In this document: positions 25,301 to 37,300 of the stretch, one piece after another
How the letters are laid out: each line of letters opens with the position of its first letter
Numbering within the stretch: the stretch's first letter is position 1
Assembly: GCF_032854445.1 (NCBI RefSeq)
Contig: NC_088307.1
Span: forward strand, 7,764,017 to 7,828,016
Source: Liolophura sinensis
Taxonomy: Eukaryota; Mollusca; Polyplacophora; Chitonida; Chitonidae
Length of the DNA: 64,000 nt
Reading direction: 5' to 3'
The notes under the pieces: model-generated
Seen by the model: only the letters and a program-made list of their open reading frames with translations
The model's database searches: none
What the model was told of the DNA's origin: nothing
Program-made: the position numbers and the translations under genes

Positions 25301-28300
25301 TTTCCTTGCACTAACCTCTGAGTGCTAAGCCCGAAGCGACGCTCTAACAAGTCTTTGGTATGATGCGACCCGGGTTTGATCCTGACTTCAAGGATGACGC
25401 TAAAACTATTATTCCGTCGAAGTGGTCTGTTCACCTGTTTGTGATGTATATGTCCAGACATCAGATATGACACTTATGGCGTGTCACAGTATACATACAC
25501 ATGACTGGTCAGACTCCAAACATGACACTTTAACCCTGTCACAGAATGCATACATTTTATTTATTTATTTTGATTGGTGTTTTACGCCGTTCTCAAGAAT
25601 ATTTCACTCATACGACGGCAGTCAGCATTATGGTGGGAGGAAACGGGGCAGTGCCCTGGGGAAACCCACGACCATCCGCAGGTTGCTGCAGACCTTCCCG
25701 CGTACGGCCGGAGAGGAAGCCAGCATGAACTCACAGTGACCGCATTGGTGAGGCTCCTGGGTAATTACGCTGTGTGAGCCACGGAGCCCCCCCCCCCCCC
25801 CTTCAGTATAACCTTATACCCTGTCACAGTATACATACACATGACTGGCCAAACACAAGACATGACACTTAGACCCTGTCACATTACGAAGGAGCAGGGT
25901 TGTCCAGATATCAGACAAGACACTTACACCCTGTCACAGTATACATACACTTGACTGGCCAGACACCAGGCCTGTCACTTATACCTTGTCACAGTATACA
26001 TACACATGATTGGATAGACACTAGACGTGGCACTTATACCTTGTCACAGTATACATACACATGACTGACCATACAACAGACATGACACATATACCCGGTC
26101 ACAGTTTACGAACACCCGGCTGTCCTATCGTCTGATTTCCCTTTCCGAATGCCCGTTCTTTCCGTTTGATCAAGTGAATCAAAGTGGGTCCCGAGTATCT
26201 TAAATCGTGAAGACTCCATTAAAGACAATAACTAATTATGTTGAGCGTGACAAACCGTACGACTGTACGACCTTCAACTGCCATGTGGAAATTTTCAGAT
26301 CCGTGCAAGTTACCGTCCTGGGGAAATGTGGACATGCGCTACGAGAATGGGACAGGTGATGTTGACGTCATCGTTAGTCATGACATCAACGTCACGTTCT
26401 CCTGTGTCGATGGTTACGTATGGGAAAACGAAACAACTGACATCACAGATCTGAGTCTCAGCTGTCAATCTGGAGAATGGATTGGGCCTCTTCCTCCTAA
26501 ATGCATTCCAGGTTTGCTTTTTTTTTGAAAGTTTATTTCCTCAAAATAACTGGGTGTCTGCACAAATTTTCTTTATGCGGTCGCGTTGCGGGCCTTTATA
26601 TTATGGCGGGTATTGTCCGCCCATTCATCCGTCCTTCTGTAAACTTTTGCGCTTTATACCATAATACTATTTCTCGTATCGACCGGTCCAATTCCACATG
26701 TGGAAAAATGACAGGGCAAGTTTGTTCATTGAACCGCGTTCAGATGATCTGATTTGTTGAATGCAACAATCGCATGAAATATGACATGTTTATTTTGGTT
26801 CGACTGATTCTTAATGAAAATGAGTTATGCCCTATATATATATATAAAATAAATCGCCTCTCAACTTTCTACATTCTGTTATATTCCAACTGCAGTTTCA
26901 AACTTCATGTTATTTTCAAGGAATATGAATATGAATGTCCACAGAGGTCTTTATACAGGATATGTGTTACCAGTAAATAAGGAACATGTTACGTACATGT
27001 CAAAACAGACAGTGGTTTAGTTACATGGCATAATACATGGATAAATTGTTTGCTGGGAACAAGGTCGTACATGGCATAATACATGGGTAAATTGTTGCTG
27101 GGATCAAGGTCGTACATGACATAATACATGGGTAAATTGTTGCTGGGATCAAGGTCGTACATGACATAATACATGGGTAAATTGTTGCTGGGATCAAGGT
27201 CGTACATGACATAATACATGGGCAAATTGTTGCTGGGAACAAGGTCGTACATGGCATAATACATGGGTAAATTGTTGCTGGGAACAAGGTCGTACATGGC
27301 ATAATACATGGATAAATTGTTTGCTGGGAACAAGGTCGTACATGGCATAATGCATGGGTAAATTGTTGCTGGGATCAAGGTCGTACATGTATAAAGCTGT
27401 TAATTAGCGAACAATAGAGTGATCAGTACCTGAGAGTGTCTTTCCACAGGGCGACTAGTGACGATGCGTCTTTATTAGCATCAAACGGATGACCCTGGGG
27501 ATAATCTGTGACATAATATTTGTACATATACAATAAGTAATATATACAATGAGTAAAAAATGAACTTGTTTGACAAAATTAATCAACATAAATTATACAA
27601 GCACGTGGTACATCATCATATTATGAGATACAGTATTAGGGCCGGTGACTACCATTGAGACATGGGTTGTATTTATTTATGAAGAAAGTTTCTTTTACAT
27701 CTAAGGTGGATTGCTTTCCATCTAATACTTTATAAAATGGAAAGACTTTAAACGAGAGAGTCAATGACGTTCAATATGTTCTTACTGACTGGAATATTAC
27801 AGTATTCTTCCTTGTTGATATGTTGTCGATGGATTCTCAGTCTGGAGCGGAGATCTGAGGTTTGGCCAATATATTGTTTGCCACACCCCACGGAAACAAG
27901 TACATGTACGACATTTTTTTGAAGTGCAGCACATGTCAAATTTTACATTAAACAAAGAATCATCCTTCTCAAATTGAAAGCTTGATCCTTCTAACCTGTG
28001 TATGCATGCTGTACATCTAAGTTTATTGCATTTAGAAACCGATGGAGTCACGGATTTTTCTGAAAAGTGAGCGCCAGTTAACATTTTTGAGGCTTGGAGC
28101 CTGTCGTTATTATTAGCATTATGTCTTGAAACAAATGGAACTACCTTCTCGTCATTTTTTTTTTCTGGAATTTAGTAAATTGTGCATAAGAATCAGTGTT
28201 AAACAAAGTGTTAGGGATGGTTTGTATTTAGCTCAGGATTTGCACACATGTAGAGCACAATAGCTCGAAGGGGATATTCTTTCGTTGATTGGGTGTGTGC

Positions 28301-31300
28301 ATATTAAATCCCGTAAATTACTGAATTCCTGATTTGATGTATTTAGTATTAGAATCACTGTTAATCAAAATATTAGGACTGGTATCTTAAAAAGGATTGC
28401 ATGTGTTAACCTGAAGTTTTGTATGCATATAAAGCACAATTGTGCAAGGGGGATGTTCGTTCGTTGGTGCTCTGTTAGAATACTAATTACCGTAAATTAC
28501 TAAATTCACCATTTCAGTTCTTTATGCTTTGATCTGAAGTTCTGCATTTATGAGTCTCATACAGGCGTACTCTTTGGTAGCCTTGCTACCAATTCTAAGC
28601 TAATGGGTGCACCAGTGTAGAAAACTTGACTTACGGTCTTCCAAGCTACCATTAGTTACTATCCAGATAAAGGTATTTGCACTAGAATTTGTTTTTTAGC
28701 CAACAGATGTGTTCCACTTGGATTTTGAACATATTTATATCTTTAATATAATGCTAAATATTATCATAATTCAGATTAAACGCAAGTGTTTCGATATAAA
28801 CAACAAATTTACATTTCAGTAAATTTATTATAGTCTATTATTTAGCTGTCTGTAAATTCAGTCATAACCAAAATTACTTTTAGTCAGTGATACGTAACAA
28901 CACAAGGTCTACACATCGATATGTTGAAATCCATATTCTTGCAAAGATACTGAAGTTAGAATTTTTTTTTTTCTAATTTGTAATGTTAAACTCATAGCCT
29001 TGTATCGACACTAAGAAGTCATTGCATCGGATGACGTCAGAATTACTCAGACATTGTTAGTACGTTTTATATAATACAACTTCATAAATAATTTTTTTTT
29101 ATCTTGTGTAGTGTATGATCTTACAGCAATATGCTTTTAGAGTTGCTTGGTAGAAAATTCTGTTATAAAAACAATATAGTCTATTCGCTGATACAATAGT
29201 GTAGCTGTGTTGATTCGTGGAGTTTGTTTTAACCGCATGTTGGTGCAACTATTGTAGAACAAATTACTCTCCACGCCCATTGCCCAGCATGCCACATGCT
29301 TCCAAATAATAATGACGTCATCCGAGGCAATGAGTTCTTGATGTTGAAACCAGACTTACGGAGTTTAACATTATGACTTAGAAAAAGTATTCTAACTGCA
29401 TTTTCCTTGCCATGATATAGATATACAACCTATCAGTATGTAGAACCTGTATTGCTATATGTCATTATAGAAAGGGCAGTTTTGTAGCAAGTATCACTGA
29501 TTTTAGAGACAGCTGAATACAGACGACGGGGTAAAAGCAATAAACTATAGACATCCATCACATCCTCATTTAGAATATTATTAAGCAAAGACGATATACC
29601 AAATTGTGGCCCCAAATACCCACGGTACAAAACTGTTTTCAAAATACCGTTTTCTCCTGAAAGAAAAAAATCGAAAAAAATATTAAAGACCACATTTGCA
29701 AATAAGATTTCAGGCTCTTCCATCTGATTTGGACATCATTTTTATGTTTTCTTCTCCTTTGACTTAACATATGGGATATAGCTCTGTTAAAACATTCTAA
29801 CGGTAAGACATTGTATTTCGCAAAGGTGAAAACAAAGATATAATGCCTTCTTAATCATATACCACAAACTGTTTATCATTGTGCGTTAAAAACCCGAAGA
29901 CAAAGGATCAGGTATGCTAAAGCGGGAAATCGGCCCCGTTACGAGAATGCACCTCAAAAAGCGAAAGTGACTATAGCTGTGACTGATTTGGTGTTCTGAA
30001 ACCAAATATTTGTAGGGGTACATATCGTTATAAAGGAGTGTATCTCTTTCGCTAAAACTACTAAGCTTCTCTCTATTTTAGAGAGCTTGTTTTTTTTGCG
30101 GGGAAGATTCTGTTCTTCTGTTTAACAGCGTTCAATGCTTCAGTATGGGCACTGGTCAGTGTTCACCAGCTGGAGCATAGGTGTCGGTATGACAGGGACA
30201 TTTCTTAAAGTTATAGTGGAAGGAAGACCGTGGTCACAGTCGATGTGTGACGCTGAGAAAAAATGTTATGCGGTGTTGGTGTTCGTTTTATTTGATATCG
30301 TTAAATAAAAAAAGGATTAGAACCTGTTTTAAGGTTTGAATTTGTAGATCCAAGGAGGGCGGTTTAAGTTTGTGAAATTCCTGAAAAATAAATAGTGTCA
30401 GGCATACATGTACCTTCTTGTATTCCATAGATGGAACGGGCTGTCTGGATCCTGGGGACATCCAAAATGCAAACAAGACAAATGTCCGGATAGCGGACAA
30501 TGGATATTATCCCAGCGGTGAATTGCTGACCTACGAGTGCCACAAAGGTTTCCTTGTTGACGGGATGATCAGGAACCAGGAAATCTTCTGTTTGGGAAAT
30601 GGAACTTGGAGCGACAGTCTTTTCAATTGCACAGGTAATCAGTAGTATGACTATGGTCCCTTGTTCTTTTATTTATTTATTTATTTATTTATTTACTTGA
30701 TTGGCGTTGAACGCCGGATACAAGAATATTTCACTTGTACAACGTCGGCCTGCATTGCATGGCCGCTTACATTCGGTAAGCGACTCGCACTAGTCAATGA
30801 ATACGGTAAGCAGTTATCTCTCAATACTTTCCTCCACTCATATACCTGACTGTCATAATGCACAGGTACCATGCTTTATGCCATGCGCGGTTTCCTCTAT
30901 CCATATACCTATCGTCATATACATGCAATGTGGCATTCCCTATACCGTGCGCGGTTTCTTCTATCTATATACTTAGCATCATGTACAGGCACTGTGGTAT
31001 TCTCTATGCCATTCGCGGTTTCCTCTATTCATATACCTGACTGCCGTCGATACAGGTGCCGTGGTTTCTCCTATGTTCTGACCAGTTTCCTTTATTCATA
31101 TACCTAACTACAATCATGTACAGGTGCCGTGGTTTCTCCTATGTCCTTACCAGTTGCCTCTATCCATATACCTGACTACCATCATGTACACGTGCCGTGG
31201 CTTTCACCATGCTGTGACCAGTTTCCTCTATCCATATTCCTGACTACCATCATGTACACGTGCGGTGGTTTCCCCTATGCTCGGATCAGTTTCCTCTATC

Positions 31301-34300
31301 CACATACCTGACTAACATCATGTACAGGTGCCGAGGTTTCTCTTATGCTCTGACCAGTTTCTTCTATCCATATACCTCACTACCATCATGTATTGGTGCC
31401 ATGGTTTCTCCTATGTTCTGACCAGTTTTCTCTATCCATATACCTGACTACCATCATGTACACGTGCCGTGGTTTCCCCTATGCTCTAACTAGTTTCCTC
31501 TATCAATAAACATGACTACCATCCTGTACAGCTGCCGTATTTTCCCCTATGTTCTGAGCAGTTTCCTCTATCCATATACCTGACTACCATCCTGTATAGG
31601 TGCCGTGGTTTCCCCTATGCTCAGAGCAGCTTTTGTATCTATATACCTGACTACTATCATTTACAGGTGCCGTGGTTTCTCCTATACTCTGACCAGTTTC
31701 CTCTATCCATATACCTGACCACCATCATGTACAGGTGCCGTGGTTTCGCCTATGCTTTGAGCAGTTTCCTTTATCCATATACAAGACTACCATCCCGTAC
31801 AGCTGCCGTGGTTTCCCCTATGCTCTGGACAGTTTCTTGTATCCATATACCTGACTACCATCATGTACAGGTGCCTTGATTTCTCCGAGGCTCTTAGCAG
31901 ATCCCTCTATCCATTTAACAACCGTGCAGTGAGGGCCTATGTTGTGTCCATGTAATACGTCAAAAGCCTTGTCTAATCAAGGAAACATTAGCTGATGAAA
32001 AACTGGTGACCTGACACAAACCGGCTTCCTCTACCTATGTAGCTGGCAGCGGTGTTATAAGTGAAACACGTATCATATAAATCACTAAAACACTTTTCTG
32101 CATACATACCTATTGTTTCGCAGTAAGCCCAAAATTGATTCCATCTTTCACAAATGTATTTCTAGCCCTGACCTGTGACAAACCTGAAAGCATTAAAGAC
32201 GGATCGTATTCTCCAGTAAAAGAGCTGTACTTTTTTAATGAATCTGTCACCTATTCGTGTGAGAATCCTAAGACAGTTTCTGGCTCAGAGATTTTAACAT
32301 GCACGGAGGATGGACAGTGGAATAAATGGAAGCCTGAATGCAAAGGTAACGCTTCAAAATAATTGTTTGATTAATTTGTTCATTTTTTTTGTCGAAGACA
32401 ACGCAGTTTCTCGCATACGTTCTTTAAACATTTTAAGGCCCTGGAAAATGCTGCGTGAAAAAAAAACGCCGCTAGGACACTCGAGGTATGGATTATATTT
32501 CAGCCTTGAAGAGGGAATTTGTGGATTCCCCAACTATCTGTGTTCGTTGGATATAGTTGACAATAAATGGGCCTCGCTCCTGCGGCCGTTTGCGCAGCTG
32601 AACGTTCGTTCAAGGCCATTTTCCACCGATGTCGTCTGCACATTTGTACGTCAGATATTAGAAAGTTTGTCAGTAACTTTCCAAAGATCTGTGGTTTACC
32701 CTGAGCATTTCGGTTTCCACCACCCATAAACCTAACTTCTGTGGTGTGAGTGAAAAAGTTGAATATCACTGAAAAATAATGAACAAAAGTGTTGATCCAC
32801 ATCTCACGGAAATCTCCTGGCGGTCAAAACAAGTTGAGTGTATTGATATTATTAAGTCAACAAACCATGTATTGTTAACCGATAAATTAAATCTACCCAA
32901 AAACTTCATCAGCCAAATAAGCCAGCCAAACGGGCAGTCAGTACATAAACAGTTCCCAAAGCACAGGTTTTCAACAAAGGGTTAAAGGAAATCCGCGATT
33001 CAAAGGAATCTATAAACCGTCAGGTATTATCAACAGAGCGGCTCATGTCATTTCATCAACCAAATAAAACAATCATACAGTCAATGAATCGTATCCCTCA
33101 ATTTTTACAGTCCTTCAATTAGCCTTTCTTTTGTGGCATCTTCTTTTAGTACCGAAATGTCCCGATCTACCTTGGCCTGAGAAGGGGCGTCGAGTGGGCA
33201 GCGGTCGGCAGGTCGGGGACATTGTTTCTTTTGAATGTAACGCTGGGTACAGTGTGCACGGCTCCAAGGCGAGAACCTGCCAAACCAACAAAGAGTGGAG
33301 CGGAGAAATAACAACATGTGTTGGTAGGTCCACTGATTGCGCACCAAGCGCAATTTGTTAAAGTCTTTTCCACAATTCACATTGGTAGTCTTTCTGACGA
33401 GGGTCAGTCGTTGCAATGTGATATGAGATATATCGTGTTCAATCTACCTTCTCGCTGGCCACATCTGGACCAGATTATGTCAGGGTACTGCAAATCTGTA
33501 GGATATGAACAAACATGTTGTCATCTACCAGTACAGTTTTGGAACCTCGTTATATTTATTTGTGAATTCAGAAGTACAGAATCTAGCATGCCAGAGGGCT
33601 TAAATTTATATTTATTTATTTATTTGATTTGTTTTGAATTGATTTGGTGTATTAAGCCGTATTTCACTTATACCAAGGCCAGACACGCATAAGACAATTT
33701 TGGACAAACACATCGCTGTACAGTCTACCTTGTGTTAATACGGGTTTGTTGAGTTTTGCCTTACAAGCTTTTTTTTTCAGAACTTTAGTGTCTTAGAAAC
33801 GTATAATGTGTTAACAATTGAAAAATGTCCAGTTCATTGTGATTTTCGTTGTCAGTCGCCCAGATGAAGTTAAATATCATGCAGTGATGGCCTTTTTTCA
33901 CTTTTACCGCCTGTGGTCAGTCAGTCCGTCCTGTCCGTATTCTTGTAACCATTATTTCTTGATCTCTTGTAATCAGGTATACCTACATTACACGATATGC
34001 ATATACTCGTCTAGTGGTGTGATTCTCGCGTGGGTTGTGAGATGTCCCCGGGTTCATTTCCGGGACAAGTCCCCAGTTTGTAAAGGTATCACTACCGATC
34101 TCCTAAGCCTGAACCTACTGGCTTACTCACGGAGTTAACAATGGCCATTGGCCTTCCTTGATCCCTTTTCTTCAGTACTGCGCATTCAGATATCAAGTGG
34201 CCTACGGCCTACAGTACCGACATGTATAGGTTGCCTGATATCACTTGTGTTGGAGGGAAAGTATCTGAAGAACAGGTGGAATTTGACTCTTCTCGCAAGC

Positions 34301-37300
34301 CTGTCCTTCAGTGATTTAATTGGAAACCTTTTAGTCAACATTCCATTTCTGGTGAAATCAACCCTATCTATTCTTAATGATTTTGGTCTATTATTTTGGT
34401 AGGTTGGTATCATTTAATATACATAATGTGACAGTCTGGCAAAACGATAGATCTCTTCATCAAATTTGTACCGTGTCTGCACATAGTCATTTTCGGTGAC
34501 CTTGGCCAATTATTTCAAGGTGAATGCTGTGTCTCCGTTACAACCCTTGTAAGCACACTGTCGTTTATACCCATGTAGCTGGATTTAGCAATCTTACACC
34601 ACATAGGAATTGGAAAGAGCCCTATTCACTTTCGGTGACCTTGGCCTATTTTGCATGGTCATTTAGCGTCATTTATATTTTGTGACAGAGGATTATAGCA
34701 CTAGTTTTTGTTCTGCAAGCCTATTGTTCGTGATATTCATTGCATCCCACTGGCTGACAATAAAACTGCAATGGACGACACAAAGGAAAACAACAGACAG
34801 CAACGGGTCAAACGAAAAGTATTTAGCTTACTATTTACAAATAGTTTCCCTCGGTCATATTGTGCAAGTGATTCGTGCGGCGGTGTCAGTTATAGCAAAG
34901 GTGAATCCGGCCAAGGTTTATATTGTGAATAGTTGGATTTATTGACTTGCTTTATAGGCAATACTCATCACTGCATGGTGACAGCCAGTTTTATATGTGT
35001 TAAAGGGATCAGGCGATATTTGAGTGAATCAAATTATAAAGTTTCTTTTCATAAAGAATCTTACCTGGGAATATTGAATACTTGAAATAAGGCCCTTTGT
35101 CCATTACACCATTCTGAATTTAAATTTTGCTGCTTGTCTTTGGTGCATATAAGGGATGTTTTTTTTTTCTGTTTTCTTTTATAAAATGCAGTAAAATTAT
35201 TAAAACGCCGTGTTCAGGCTGACATGGTTGAGGTGCTTTCTCTGACGTCCGCAATAACTTGGACATCGTAGAAGCCATCACCACGAAAGTGGAGCATAAA
35301 ATTCAGCGACAGTCGAATGGCTTGATCAACCTCAGTGGTGCATAGATTTATTTCCTTATGTTTCAGAACTGAACATGAATCTAATTGTATAACAATACTA
35401 TTGTAATCTTATAAATATATAACAGGGGTCCAAAACACCAGCACATCCTCACCGGAGGCTACGACCTGAACCGGTATACCCACGGCCGTGCGTCTGCAGG
35501 CTACTTAAACTGTAAATGATATACCAGGCGTACTGTATCAACAGTTCAAGCAATGGAAGAAATATCCTTCCAGTATGTCCAATTTCCGAAAAACGTATGT
35601 ATCGCTTGGACCTTCATCGCCAAAGTGTACAAGTTTTATCTGCTATAGGCTACTGTTTGAATATAACATGGAAAATAACTTCGACGTTAGAGAGCTAGAG
35701 TAAACGTTACGTCACCTTGCCCTCGATAATGGAGACGTGCTTAAGCTGTGTCAAGACGAAGTTTCACCAGACTTTTACTGGGTTTAAAAAATCTAAAACA
35801 TATTTAATGCCGGTTTAAGATACTTTGAATGGTAGTCTTTCAGTGGACATAAACATAAGTCAGGTGCTGTCTATCACTTTAAGCTCACATCTAATGTGTA
35901 CAAACTTTGCTTCACCACTCACATGAAAATTAGCAATATTTCAATCGGACTTGAATGGCACATTTTTTAACGAACTTTTTCATTCTCTTACCTTAAATAT
36001 ATAAGTAAGTAGCCTGCCAATCCACGTGCTCTATAAACATCAAATGGAAGCAAATTCCACCAGCTATACACCTGCTGACAGTTAATTATTCTTTTGCGCC
36101 ATAAACTCCGTAATAATACTCGATTTAATTTAACCTTACCGCTCGGTTTTCATTTTCTGTGCCATACTGTTGTAAATAAATGCAATAAGCACTAAAACAG
36201 TTGAAGACACTCCCAGGGTGTTTAATGCGTCTTGTTGCTGAAGTAGATATCTAAATTTAAATAGTTCTATTACTAAACATCTCTCTGCGCAGGATTACAC
36301 TATGGAATTAGAAAAAAATTGCAACAAAACAGCTGTCTTCTTACAACTGTTCACATTTTAACAACAAACATATTTATAACAAAGAAATTATTTTTAAAAA
36401 TGTGTTCAAGAATGACTATTCAATGTAAATAAAACGTGCGCTTTTGTTTGCTTTCTTTTAGTTAATTTTGATGCCATTGAGGCTAAGGAACACGACTCAT
36501 AGACGTAAACTTAATTACATGGCAGTTACAATCCGTAATCTACCAGATTTTAGTCACTTAGCATGGTGACTGAATTTTGGACGAGTCATCACTTGATTGG
36601 ACGAACAGGCCCGCTAACATTGCAGTTTTAAGGGTGATTTCCGTGGCCGTTTTTCACATCTGTTGAAGGTAGTTTTTCCAAACTTTAATGGTACACGCAC
36701 AACAGTGGAATGAAAGTGCTACAATAGTCCAATGCCTAAACGGAACAAAATCTAAGACTAGTTATAAACATTAAAGGTCAAGGGTAAAAACTGAAAACAC
36801 GAAGGAAAATAGGAAAATTCTATTTTTGGACGTTTTCAACAACAGAAAAAATGCGCAAATTGCGTAATACAAACATATATTTGCTGGAGGTACATTTCCG
36901 AAATCACGTTGATTAAAAGTCAGCGTTGTTCAGGCTTGGGGTGGACTGATGTTTCTTTGAACAAAACTGAAGAATAACTCCTCGGCCAGATCAAGCAGAC
37001 ATTCGCCATTTTGCCGACACTCTCGGTCATACCACAAGAAACGAAGAATTAATTTCAGCGGTAAATACCCGTCGAATTGATGATAGTTGAATTTATATGT
37101 AAGCAAACATATACTATACTGACCTCAGTAACCTTTTCCAGAATCTGGTTGACTTATTTTGGCGTATTTTCACCAGCAAAGATTAAGTGCTGTCTTCTTT
37201 AAAATTCTGTTGTTGGTGAGTTAATCTCATGAAGTCTCGGATTGCCGCGTGATCAAGCGAAGCGAGGGTATGATTGTCAAGCCTGACTGAGCGAGAACAA

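Noticed and set aside
26989-27378. 129-residue minus-strand ORF with repeated MYYAMYDLVPSNNLP-type units
   Set aside because: It is the 45-bp minisatellite read in an open frame. Three frames stay open because 45 is a multiple of three, and there is no splice or start context.
32310-32729. 139-residue plus-strand ORF overlapping a sushi exon
   Set aside because: Different frame from the exon and extends deep into the intron; no domain.
33318-33692. Possible extra sushi exon (SLQCDMRYIVF..SRW)
   Set aside because: Only one suitable cysteine, no acceptor or donor in phase, and it continues directly from the preceding exon's intron.
34682-34945. Candidate exon with several cysteines (34708-34932)
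   Set aside because: Cysteine spacing does not match sushi, Ig or another domain that I know, and the donor side is poor.
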